This document shows positions 33,149 through 41,379 of a stretch of DNA of 64,000 bases, piece by piece. The DNA is from Salinicola corii. Lineage in GTDB: Bacteria; Pseudomonadota; Gammaproteobacteria; Pseudomonadales; Halomonadaceae. Every line of letters begins with the position of its first letter. Position 1 is the stretch's first letter. The notes under the pieces were generated by a model that was not told the DNA's origin, searched no databases, and saw only the letters and a program-made list of their open reading frames with translations. Made by a program: the position numbers and the translations under genes. Where the stretch lies: the NCBI RefSeq assembly GCF_008298015.1, contig NZ_VTPX01000017.1, positions 1 through 64,000 on the forward strand, in the 5' to 3' direction.

Positions 33149-33805
33149 ATGCGTGTGTTGATTTATTCAAAAATTGTCGCGAGTGGGAGGTTTTGGCAAC
33201 AGAAGCTCGAAGAGCAATCAGTTCAGGCAGATTTGTGCGCCAGTATGGAAGAGGCGAGAGAGATACTCGCTATGGCCACCCATGATGCAATTATTCACAT
33301 ATTTGATGGGAACTGCTCTCATAATCTCGAAGTGTTGGGCCGACTTCGGGATGGGCTAAATTTACCAATTTTGGTAATGACATACGGACAACAAAAACAT
33401 AGTACCTTTGAGGTGCTTGACGCCGGCGCTGATGATTTTTTGCCATCTTCTGTTGACGTTCGTGAGTTGTTTGCCAGGGTTCGATGCAAATGTAGAGCTA
33501 CTAACGCGAGGGGGCATGATATAATTTATAAAAGCGGGGTCAGTATTGATATGGAGGCTCATGAAGTGCGATGGCAAGGGCGAAAAATATACCCTTCTTC
33601 GCGAGAGTTACTGATTCTGAATGAGTTGATAGCTAATCCCCAGCGTATATTTACTAAGCAACATTTAGAAATACTGCTCTATGGTTATGGCTATGTGGCT
33701 AAATCAAATACGATTGAGGTTTTTATTCACACTCTCCGTAAAAGGACGAGTCCCAATGCCATTCTCACGGTCCGAGGTGTTGGGTATAAGCTGGGGCTTA
33801 ATTAA
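33149..33805 (+). CDS. Orphan OmpR-family regulator with non-phosphorylatable receiver
   Basis: This 218-residue regulator has no adjacent kinase. Its receiver fold is recognisable (VLDAGADDFLPSS, ELFARVRCK), but the key residues are lost. There is no acidic pair after strand 1 (LIYSKIV). The phosphorylation position in HDAIIHIFDGN holds Ile51, with Asp53 displaced. The conserved Lys is Ser100. The DNA-binding domain is intact (SSRELLILNELIAN, NTIEVFIHTLRKR, LTVRGVGYKLG). It may act constitutively or through another ligand or partner. The 380-bp region before it is A+T-rich and contains the PmrA-like box and the small open frame. Confidence 0.85.
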   Translation: MRVLIYSKIVASGRFWQQKLEEQSVQADLCASMEEAREILAMATHDAIIHIFDGNCSHNLEVLGRLRDGLNLPILVMTYGQQKHSTFEVLDAGADDFLPSSVDVRELFARVRCKCRATNARGHDIIYKSGVSIDMEAHEVRWQGRKIYPSSRELLILNELIANPQRIFTKQHLEILLYGYGYVAKSNTIEVFIHTLRKRTSPNAILTVRGVGYKLGLN

Positions 33806-33830
33806 TAAGAGGTTTGTCTAGAAATCGTTG

Positions 33831-33869
33831 AGTAGTCAACCGGGATCTCTAGTCCCCGGTTCGACTGCT
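33831..33869. terminator. Bidirectional hairpin between convergent genes
   Basis: AGTAGTC-AACCGGG on the left pairs with CCCGGTT-CGACTGCT on the right with one mismatch and one bulge around a loop near 33845-33853. It sits between the plus-strand orphan regulator (stop 33805) and the minus-strand DedA-PAP2 gene (stop 33882). No long T-run follows, so it may work as a weak or factor-dependent terminator. Confidence 0.5.
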
Positions 33870-33881
33870 TCGCTGACCCAG

Positions 33882-35933
33882 TTAAGCGTCCCCACATGGC
33901 TGAAGTCCACGGGGGTAGCCAGCCAGGATATCGAAACTGTTATTCCGAATCAGCTGGCGCACCTCCAGGTCTGGATCGTCCTTAATGGCTTTGAATAGTG
34001 CCGGCTGTGAGTACGAGGCGTCTTCCCGGTCTTTCTCCAAAGCTATCAACCCTAGAATTGATGTGTGCTCCTGTAACCGTAGTGATCCGGTCCATAACGG
34101 CACTTTGGCGGGTCCACACGCGCCCACGAGCCTGAATAATGTGGGCCACACTTGTAGGACAACCCGTCGTGTCGGCTCTCCGGCAACGTTGGCCGATGCG
34201 CTCAGCGCGGCGGGGCGCCCGTCATTGAGACGAGGCAAAATCGGGAATAGAGCTTCGCTTGTGTTGGGATCTAACCATGCTAGCGTGTTGTGAAGAGACC
34301 AAGGTGTATCGACCTGCCATCCACCACGCTCAAGCGCGTTGCTGAGCAACGACAGATCCCCGGCCCATTGAAGCACCAGCTGCTCCTCGGTTTCTCCAGC
34401 CAGATCGATACGTTTGGCGGGAATATCGAGTGTTTTTCCATTCAGCCAATCGGACCAGGTAGACTTTTGAACCGACAACTCAGGCGTGTATCGACTGCGA
34501 TCATGGTCCAGTTGTTGAGAAACATGATAGGGCCACGTGATCGCCAGAGTTATCAAAAATACAAGAATCAAACCCTTCACCCCCGGCTTTTTGATCTCGC
34601 TTCGATGATGAAGCAAGGCCAATAAAATGACCCAAGCAGTGCCCAGAGACATGCCAGCCACAACATCGGCAAACCAGTGGGCGCCTAAATAGAGTCTTGA
34701 GAAGGCAATCATAAAGATGATCAGGTAGGCGGTTCCTATGATCCATCGATGCCAGCGAGCAGGTGAGCTTCGAGCGATAAGATAGGCAAGAAACCCGTAA
34801 AGAACCGTATTGATCGTGGCGTGGCCACTAGGGAAAGAAAAAAGCTCCCATCCACTGTACAGGTTCGCCGTCGGACGTGGCCATTGCACCCATGCCTTGA
34901 TACCGGGGGTAAATAATGCAGCCCCTCCTACAGCAATAACCCAGTAAGCGGCGCTGTACCATGAGCGCTTGATCAAGAACCAGGCCGTTATCGCCAGTGT
35001 TAGTGAGGTAGTCACGAAGCCATCACCCATCTCCGTGATAACCAGCATTGCACTATCGCCCCACTGGGAACGTAAGGTCTGTAGCGCATGGAAAACAGCT
35101 TGGTTGGCTTGAACCAGCGAATCGTCCGTCACGAGATCTTCAAGCAAATCTGAAAATAGCCAGAGACATTCAAGCACTACCATCAATGCCCCGATAGTCA
35201 GCGTTCGCATGCCGCTGATTGACCGCACTACCCGAGCCAGGCATTGACCTGCCCATGTTGTCGGCATTGTTGTGCGATGCATCACGCCTTTCTGGGCGCT
35301 CGATAAGGCGTACTTTCCATAGGGCAGCAGAATTCTCCGGCTGATCCACAGAATCGCCCATGCCAAGGCGGCGACTAGCCCAGCCAGCAGGGCCAAGCGT
35401 CCTCCGATCTGTTCGAGTACCTGTAGTGACGTGCCGACGATGACACCGACAAGGACGTGACTGGGGGCCCAGATCAACGCAGATGCAATATTCGCTAAAT
35501 AAAAACGGCCCGCTGGCATCTGGCTCATGCCGGCGACTAACGGTACAAAAGCACGAGGACCCTGCACAAATCTCGCCGTGAAAACGCTCTTTCCGCCATG
35601 ACGACTAAACAACGACTTGGCACGATTCAACCAGTCTGGGTAACGGCTAATTGGCCAGATTCGCGCTATACGTGACTGGTAGTGACAGCCAATCCAGAAA
35701 GAGAGGCCGTCGCCGGCTATTGCGCCTACGAAAGCTGAGATGACAAGTGAAAGCGGGTTTAACGTACCGGAACTGGCCAATGCGCTCAAACCAACAATCA
35801 GCATCGACCCAGGAAAAACTGTCCCGACGACAGGTATCGCTTCCAGCAATGCGGATAGACCCACCACCAGATAGGTGAGCAATGCATGGCGGGAGGCAAG
35901 GTCGGGAACGTGGTCTAGGGCGTGCTCAAGCAT
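33882..35933 (-). CDS. DedA-PAP2-LssY three-domain membrane protein
   Basis: This 683-residue fusion has three parts. Residues 1-190 form a DedA/SNARE-associated domain (VGTVFPGSMLIVGLSAL, FVGAIAGDGLSFWIG, ARFVQGPRAFVPLVAGMSQMP). Residues about 250-440 form a PAP2 phosphatase with all three motifs (KAWVQWPRPTANL, FSFPSGHATINTVLYG, SRLYLGAHWFADVVAG). The last 220 residues match the LssY C-terminal domain (RGGWQVDTPW, FRLVGACGPAKVPLWTGSLR). DedA proteins include undecaprenyl-phosphate translocases and PAP2 enzymes dephosphorylate undecaprenyl pyrophosphate, so the fusion may both recycle and flip the carrier lipid. The next PAP2 gene lies 26 bp upstream on the same strand. Confidence 0.92.
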   Translation of the reverse strand: MLEHALDHVPDLASRHALLTYLVVGLSALLEAIPVVGTVFPGSMLIVGLSALASSGTLNPLSLVISAFVGAIAGDGLSFWIGCHYQSRIARIWPISRYPDWLNRAKSLFSRHGGKSVFTARFVQGPRAFVPLVAGMSQMPAGRFYLANIASALIWAPSHVLVGVIVGTSLQVLEQIGGRLALLAGLVAALAWAILWISRRILLPYGKYALSSAQKGVMHRTTMPTTWAGQCLARVVRSISGMRTLTIGALMVVLECLWLFSDLLEDLVTDDSLVQANQAVFHALQTLRSQWGDSAMLVITEMGDGFVTTSLTLAITAWFLIKRSWYSAAYWVIAVGGAALFTPGIKAWVQWPRPTANLYSGWELFSFPSGHATINTVLYGFLAYLIARSSPARWHRWIIGTAYLIIFMIAFSRLYLGAHWFADVVAGMSLGTAWVILLALLHHRSEIKKPGVKGLILVFLITLAITWPYHVSQQLDHDRSRYTPELSVQKSTWSDWLNGKTLDIPAKRIDLAGETEEQLVLQWAGDLSLLSNALERGGWQVDTPWSLHNTLAWLDPNTSEALFPILPRLNDGRPAALSASANVAGEPTRRVVLQVWPTLFRLVGACGPAKVPLWTGSLRLQEHTSILGLIALEKDREDASYSQPALFKAIKDDPDLEVRQLIRNNSFDILAGYPRGLQPCGDA

Positions 35934-35959
35934 CGGGACACTCCAGAGTCGAGGCCAAG

Positions 35960-36508
35960 TTAGAGAATCCTTGTGAGACAGCGGTTGAGAAAGCTCTCTC
36001 TGTAATGAAAACGTCTGACCAACAACCCCGCTATAGACGCAGTCACAAGTCCTCCCAAAACATCCGTCACGTAATGTGTGCCTACGTAGACTCGAGAAAA
36101 CATCACTAGGAGAGCTCCCAAAGAGAAGAGCGCTCCCATTTTGTTGCGGCCATGGAAGAAAAATGTGACGGCTATCGCGAAAGCACCGGTAGCGTGGTCA
36201 GAAGGGAACGAGGGATCTGTGGAGGGTTCAATCAAAAGATGCGTGAGCCCTTCCGTGTAGGGGCGTGCGCGCGATATGAACATCAATACAAATTGGTTGA
36301 TTAGCAGGCCAGAGATGAACGTCAGGGCCGAGGAAACAGCCAAATACCTCATTTCGCATCTGTTGAGCCGGAGCCACCACAGGGGCACGACGCATAGAAT
36401 CATCAAAGGTAGTCCCCAATGGGTAACAGCGACCACCAGCGAGTCGATGAAAGATATATGCCCAGATAACCCATTGATGAGAGAAGTCAAGTTGGAATCG
36501 ATCGACAT
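35960..36508 (-). CDS. PAP2-family phosphatase (BcrC/undecaprenyl pyrophosphatase-like)
   Basis: This 182-residue membrane phosphatase has a compact PAP2 fold: motif 1 MFISRARPYTEG, motif 2 DPSFPSDHATGAFAIAV, motif 3 FSRVYVGTHYVTDVLGG. Length and motif spacing match BcrC-type undecaprenyl pyrophosphate phosphatases. It is the upstream gene of a two-gene operon with the DedA-PAP2-LssY fusion. It would supply undecaprenyl phosphate to the glycosyl transfer steps encoded nearby. It is the third PAP2 domain in a 15-kb stretch, a marked concentration. Confidence 0.88.
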   Translation of the reverse strand: MSIDSNLTSLINGLSGHISFIDSLVVAVTHWGLPLMILCVVPLWWLRLNRCEMRYLAVSSALTFISGLLINQFVLMFISRARPYTEGLTHLLIEPSTDPSFPSDHATGAFAIAVTFFFHGRNKMGALFSLGALLVMFSRVYVGTHYVTDVLGGLVTASIAGLLVRRFHYRESFLNRCLTRIL

Positions 36509-36631
36509 TTCTGAAATCCGTCACATTTTCGTAGCGTGACTCTAATCGATCAATTATGAAGGAATCCTTATCAAATCTCGATTTCACTACAACGCATATA
36601 CACGTAATGCCCTCATGAAGAAAACATTAGA

Positions 36632-36648
36632 GTAAATATTCTCTTAAG
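36632..36648 (+). promoter_or_regulatory. PmrA-like box before the family 9 glycosyltransferase gene
   Basis: GTAAAT (36632-36637) and CTTAAG (36643-36648) are spaced 11 bp start to start, ending 46 bp before ATG 36695. The first half-site matches CTTAAT at four of six positions, the second fully. The layout resembles the second pair before dgkA. Confidence 0.4.
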
Positions 36649-36694
36649 CTTCGTTGTTTATTCTGTGCGAAAATTAGTTTGTCGGGAGAGCAGT

Positions 36695-37822
36695 ATGAGC
36701 AACGTGCTAACTAAAATTCGTCGTCATGATGTCATGCGCCGGCTGGGAAAATGCTTAGAAAAAATGGCTAAAACTGGGTTGTATCTTTTGCTTGGTGTTA
36801 TGTCTCGTAAGCCTAGTCGTGCGTCCTCATTGGCATTGGTCGATGTAAAACGGGTTCTTCTCGTGAGACCGAATTTTCGACTTGGAAACGCTGTTATAGG
36901 GGCGCGGCTGGCTGAGGCATTTTCGAAAAATAAACCGGAAATCCGAATAGACTATCTGGGTACCGATACGACAGTCCAGCTGTTTTCAGGAATCGGTATC
37001 TCAAGTTATCATGCCTACAGTCGAACTTTCTCGTATCGGCCTTGGCTTTTTTTGCGCATGATTTGGGAGCTACGTAGAGAGAACTACGACTTGGCAATCC
37101 AGATTGGAGAAGGATCTTTAACCAGCTGGGCCTTTACGCACCTTTGTGGCGCAAAGAAAACATTGGGTCAAAAAGGGCGCTTGCAGAATACCTATGATTG
37201 GCTTATCGAAGGAAAAACCAGTCACGCATATGAACTACCTAGCGCTATTGCACACTCTCTAGGTTTACATTGCGAATCATTGCCGTGGATGGTCGTTAGT
37301 GAAAAAGAACATGCTAGGGCCAAAGAGCTTTTTAAGCATTCGTCTGAGGGCGGCGTTGTCGGAGTATTCGTCGGCGGTCATCTCGATAAACGATTGCCAC
37401 TAATTTTCTGGCAGGCGCAGATTCGAGAGCTCAATATGACAGGAGAGAATTATGTGGTAATGGTGGGTCCCGAAGAGGAACATTATCGTCAGCACTTGGA
37501 ACAGTGTTGTGGCCCCCAGGGTCAAATATTGCCCTTGATGCCTATTCGAGAATTTGCGGCTGTGCTATCTCATGTAATCACATTGATTACGCCGGACACG
37601 GGGCCTATGCACATGGCCACGGCTTTAGGAGTACCTGTGATCGCCCTACTTAATACCGATAAGTCGCGTAAGTTTTGCCCTAAGGGAATCGCCGATAAAA
37701 CTCTCTTTCGTCCAACACCGACAGAGGTTGTTGCGGTGCTGTCGGGGAGCCCTCTTATTCAGTTCGACCGGGCAAGAAAAGAGCATATGCTGGATCGAAG
37801 GATGCTGCTGGGTAGTTGTTAA
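36695..37822 (+). CDS. Family 9 glycosyltransferase (heptosyltransferase-like)
   Basis: This 375-residue GT9 protein starts at ATG 36695 after GGGAGAG at 36684-36690. It shows the heptosyltransferase layout: VKRVLLVRPNFRLGNAVIGARLAEAF at the N-terminus (nucleotide-sugar transferase entry motif, with RLGN in place of GIGD), a middle NYDLAIQIGEGSLTSW, and the donor-site TLITPDTGPMHMATALGVPVIALLNT. It would add heptose or a related sugar to the LPS core on the cytoplasmic side. It is monocistronic and A+T-rich like its neighbours. It probably belongs to the same envelope island and may be under the same regulator. Confidence 0.88.
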   Translation: MSNVLTKIRRHDVMRRLGKCLEKMAKTGLYLLLGVMSRKPSRASSLALVDVKRVLLVRPNFRLGNAVIGARLAEAFSKNKPEIRIDYLGTDTTVQLFSGIGISSYHAYSRTFSYRPWLFLRMIWELRRENYDLAIQIGEGSLTSWAFTHLCGAKKTLGQKGRLQNTYDWLIEGKTSHAYELPSAIAHSLGLHCESLPWMVVSEKEHARAKELFKHSSEGGVVGVFVGGHLDKRLPLIFWQAQIRELNMTGENYVVMVGPEEEHYRQHLEQCCGPQGQILPLMPIREFAAVLSHVITLITPDTGPMHMATALGVPVIALLNTDKSRKFCPKGIADKTLFRPTPTEVVAVLSGSPLIQFDRARKEHMLDRRMLLGSC

Positions 37823-38344
37823 AATCCATTTCGTTTCCAATGATGCGAAGTTTGCGTTTTCAAGGCTTGGCTGAAGCTATGTGGTTGGTTCGAGTTTGGC
37901 GTTCCTCATGGTAATAGTGTAAGGTTGCCCGTTTTTTATCCGCCTGCCTGCATTTAATGCCCTTTAAATTAATTGGGTGATTGTTTTTGGGTGATGCGCC
38001 GATTTCTACTTTTTATTTCATGTGATGTGAATATTTTTCTTCAAGCTCACTCGGGAGAGGTCTACTAGATTTGGATGTGAAATCAATTATCCGATGACGG
38101 ATCGAGACTCTCGACGCAAATCCTTGCGCTAGCAGGAATGGGTGTTACCTATCAGTATCTATGATCTTGTTTGTGCTGCATCAGAATAGCGATAACGTCT
38201 TATACGCGATCCCCTTGTTCACTGCCAAGACGTTGCATGGCAATGGGCTAGAGAAAGCCGGCGCGGTAGAATTAACGTTTCTGCTTTGTCTGTTGCTGGC
38301 TTCCTGTCATACCTGTCGCTCACGCAATTCGACAGGGATCACCA
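37823..38344. other. 520-bp non-coding region between GT9 and the relaxase gene
   Basis: No supported gene, tRNA or IS end is seen. The longest plus-strand frames (about 70 codons) overlap the relaxase start and have no ribosome site. It separates the envelope genes from the mobilisation/integration module and could hold the oriT or relaxase promoter, but I cannot identify either. Confidence 0.5.
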
Positions 38345-40186
38345 ATGCTACGGCGTTTGTTCTCAAGACCCACCCAGAAAGCTAGGCCGTCGCAAGGCTT
38401 CATGCAGCCGTTTAGCGGTGGGGAACTGCTCGATACTCCACGCCGCCAGCAGATGGTCAAAATGCTATGGGATGCGACATCGTTGACCCAGAGGGTCTTT
38501 GACGAGTACCTCCTTGAACCGATCTGCCGGTATGCCGAGCTGGTCCAACTGCTCCCTGCCTCGGAATCACATCACCACGCCTATCCAGGGGGTATGCTGG
38601 ATCATGCCCTGGAGATGGCCTGCTACGGACTGCGTCTACGTCAGCGTCATCTCCTGCCACCCGGAGCAAAGCCCGAGGATCAAAGTTCAGCAGGTGAGCT
38701 TTGGAGTGCGGCCGTCATCTACGGTGCACTCATGCACGACGTAGCCAAGACGCTGGTCGACATTGAAATTCATCTTGAGGATGGGCAGGAATGGAGGCTG
38801 TGGCACGGCCCCATTCCTGCGCCTTATCGCGTCAGGTACCGAGCTGGACGGGAGTATCACCTTCACGCGGCGGTTAATCCGTTGTTATGCGAACGAGTCC
38901 TTGGGGCGAAGGTGCTCGACTGGATGATGACGCAGCCCAAGCTTTTTGCGCTGTTCATGTACACCATCGCAGGGCACACCGAGCGAGGCGGGATCGTTGC
39001 GCAGCTGATTCACCAGGCGGATCGCGCCAGTGTCGCCAAGGCTCTGGGAGGCGATCCGCTTCAGGCTCTTTCTGCCCCGGTGGAGTCCATCCAGAGAAAG
39101 CTGGCAGAAGGCCTGCGGTGGATGGTCAAGGAGCAGTTCAAGCTCAATAAGAAGGGCGAAGTCGCTTGGCTGACTGAAGAGGCCCTCTGGCTGGTTTCAC
39201 CGCGTGCGGTCAATGAACTGAAAGCACACCTATATGCTCAGGGCGTCAAGAGCATTCCAGGAGACCTCAACAGGCTCTACGGTGAGCTGCAGTCACATGG
39301 GCTGATCGAGGAAGTCACCGAGGGGAAATCGGTGTGGAAGTGCGAGATCGTGGAAGGGGACTGGAGACAGTCCTTCAACATGATCAAGGTGCCCCCAACT
39401 TTGATCTGGGGGGTAGAGGATAAGCCAGCCCCTTTTCGAGGGAAAATCACGATCAGAGGTGAAGGTGCAGTAACAGTAGATAAGTCGTCCTCAGAAGATG
39501 TGGCAGTAACCAAATCGGAATCGATCACAGAGAACAAGCCACGGGCTGGCAAGATGCCGCCGCCGCGAACCACCGACTCACAGCCTTCCTCTCAGACTGA
39601 CACCGTCAATGACACTCTGGACGACGACATCATGACACTTTTTCCAGAGGTGAATCCTGAGCCGGAGATAGTTTCGGACCAGCTTCAGAGCGCTAATGCT
39701 GCTGGGCAAGAAAGCTCGGCCGAGCCAAATTCATCTAGATCTGATAAAAATGTCGGTTCTCGACCAAAGTCGAGTACACAGGGGGTTAATAATAATTCGG
39801 ACCTCGGTGAGCGGTTCTGGCAGTGGTTGAAGATGGGGATCACGGATCACTCCATCGTCATCAATGACACTAAGGCGCCCATCCATGTCGTGGAAGGCAC
39901 CTATTTTCTGGTCAGTCCCGGCATATTCAAGCGCTTTAGCACCAAAGAGCTTGGTGATGAAGAACAGTGGAAGTTAGTTCAAAAGCGCTTCCAAAAGCTG
40001 GGTTTGCATATCAGAAGCCAGGGACAAAACATTCATAACGTTTCCGTCGAGGGGCCGAACAAGACCCGACTGCTGAAGGGTTACTTGATCAAGGATCCGC
40101 GAGAAGTGAGTCAACGGATACCGCCTGACAATTGGGTATTGACTTTAATTCCACACCAAGTCGATAAGGACGAAACGAATGAATGA
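38345..40186 (+). CDS. traI: MobH-type relaxase (TraI_2 domain protein)
   Basis: This 613-residue protein has an N-terminal TraI_2 domain with the MOBH/HD-like metal motif (SESHHHAYPGGMLDHALEMA near 80-100, then YGALMHDVAKTLVD), and HTERGGIVAQLIHQAD further on. A Ser/Pro/Glu-rich linker covers residues about 375-480, and a C-terminal TraI_2_C winged-helix-like domain includes FWQWLKMGITDHSIVIND and TYFLVSPGIFKRF. Such relaxases nick oriT in ICEs of the SXT/PFGI type and in mobilisable islands. It overlaps the integrase gene by 8 bp. No other transfer genes are visible, so the element is either mobilised in trans or a remnant. Confidence 0.9.
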   Translation: MLRRLFSRPTQKARPSQGFMQPFSGGELLDTPRRQQMVKMLWDATSLTQRVFDEYLLEPICRYAELVQLLPASESHHHAYPGGMLDHALEMACYGLRLRQRHLLPPGAKPEDQSSAGELWSAAVIYGALMHDVAKTLVDIEIHLEDGQEWRLWHGPIPAPYRVRYRAGREYHLHAAVNPLLCERVLGAKVLDWMMTQPKLFALFMYTIAGHTERGGIVAQLIHQADRASVAKALGGDPLQALSAPVESIQRKLAEGLRWMVKEQFKLNKKGEVAWLTEEALWLVSPRAVNELKAHLYAQGVKSIPGDLNRLYGELQSHGLIEEVTEGKSVWKCEIVEGDWRQSFNMIKVPPTLIWGVEDKPAPFRGKITIRGEGAVTVDKSSSEDVAVTKSESITENKPRAGKMPPPRTTDSQPSSQTDTVNDTLDDDIMTLFPEVNPEPEIVSDQLQSANAAGQESSAEPNSSRSDKNVGSRPKSSTQGVNNNSDLGERFWQWLKMGITDHSIVINDTKAPIHVVEGTYFLVSPGIFKRFSTKELGDEEQWKLVQKRFQKLGLHIRSQGQNIHNVSVEGPNKTRLLKGYLIKDPREVSQRIPPDNWVLTLIPHQVDKDETNE

Positions 40187-41132
40187 TGTGTCTTTTATGG
40201 AGTTGCTGAGCAGGTACTGTGCCGACACACATCTCAAGCCGAAATCCGTTGATAGCTATGCTTCAGCAGTGAGAGCCGCTCGCCGTCACTTCGGAAAGGA
40301 AACTTATCCGAGCATGCTCTCCAGAGAAAAAGTATGCGCTTGGCGTAAAGTGGCATTGCGTTCGAGGGAAAATCCACGTGGCATTGTCGAGGTTAGCTGG
40401 AATAATTATGTGAGGCATCTGGCTGCGCTATACAATTTTGGGATCAAGCATCAACTCATAATGGTCGAGGAAAATCCGTTTAATCAGGTGCGGGTCAGGG
40501 AGCCTCGCAAGCCTAAGAAAACCTTACAGCCGTATACTATCAGGTATGTGCGTGAGGTCATGGATGTATGCCGTAGATTCGAAACCGCGCAAGGTGATCC
40601 ATCGAAGCTCTATCCCGCTTGGTTTTGGGAGACCGTTATTGAGGCTTTTTATTTCACAGGTATCAGATTGAATCAGTTGCTCCATATTAAAGCCAAAGAC
40701 GTTGATCTCAAGAGAATGATTTTAGTGACTTCGTTTGAAGGATCCAAAACCTATTCTGAGTCCGTAGTGCCGATCGCAGATGGCTTGTACCCTTACATTG
40801 CAAAGCTGATGCTTGCGGCGCATCGTGAAGGTTTCAAACGTGAAGATCAGCTTTTTAACGTAAACCGCTTTTCACGTAGGCATCGGCGCAAGGAGATGGA
40901 CATAAATCAGGTCGAGCATTTCTTTAAGAGGCTGTCAGGGTTTTGCGGCACGCGGGTCACACCACATCGGTTTAGGCACACTCTCGGGACCGACCTCATG
41001 GAAGACCCTGATCGTAACATCCGAGTCACCCAAATGATCCTCGACCACTCTAGTATGCGCACAACCATGGAGTATGTTCATCCTAGCGTTGACTCCATGA
41101 GGAAGGCGCTGAATCAACGTCGGTGCCCCTAG
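40179..41132 (+). CDS. Tyrosine recombinase / island integrase
   Basis: This 317-residue integrase has an N-terminal SAM-like core-binding domain (LLSRYCADTHLKPKSVDSYASAV) and a C-terminal catalytic domain with the full tyrosine recombinase set: Arg in FTGIRLNQLL, HRFRH (His-x-x-Arg), His in LDHSS, and Tyr in TMEYVHPS. ATG 40179 lies within the relaxase end, so the two proteins are translationally coupled; this int-after-relaxase order is a compact mobilisation/integration module. About 200 bp downstream lies a 3' tRNA-Asn fragment, the likely attachment site. Confidence 0.92.
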   Translation: MNDVSFMELLSRYCADTHLKPKSVDSYASAVRAARRHFGKETYPSMLSREKVCAWRKVALRSRENPRGIVEVSWNNYVRHLAALYNFGIKHQLIMVEENPFNQVRVREPRKPKKTLQPYTIRYVREVMDVCRRFETAQGDPSKLYPAWFWETVIEAFYFTGIRLNQLLHIKAKDVDLKRMILVTSFEGSKTYSESVVPIADGLYPYIAKLMLAAHREGFKREDQLFNVNRFSRRHRRKEMDINQVEHFFKRLSGFCGTRVTPHRFRHTLGTDLMEDPDRNIRVTQMILDHSSMRTTMEYVHPSVDSMRKALNQRRCP

Positions 41133-41332
41133 ATTTTAGGCGAGCAAAGGGCGGCCCAGAGACGGCCGCTCGTTCTTGCGGCGGGCAGCTTGACAATGAT
41201 CACCTCGGAATCCAAGATTGCTGATGCCAATGTAGTGCAGGCGCGGTAGGCAATTAGCCAGCACTTCATATCAGGCATGTTTTTCTTAAGCGACTGAAAC
41301 TTCGGGTTTTTCCGACTCAAATAGTCCAACTG

Positions 41333-41379
41333 ACTGTTAATCATTGGGTCACAGGTTCGAGTCCTGTTCGGGGAGCCAG
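41333..41379 (+). other. tRNA-Asn 3' fragment, probable attachment site
   Basis: These 47 bp read as the anticodon loop (GACTGTTAAT, anticodon GTT), variable loop, T-arm (GGTTCGAGTCC) and acceptor end with CCA of a tRNA-Asn. The 5' half (acceptor strand, D-arm) is not upstream, so this is not a functional tRNA gene. Integrases of genomic islands target tRNA 3' ends and leave such a direct repeat at one boundary. It follows the integrase gene and is taken as the right junction (attR) of the island. The intact tRNA-Asn would mark the other end; I do not find it within this window. Confidence 0.85.
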
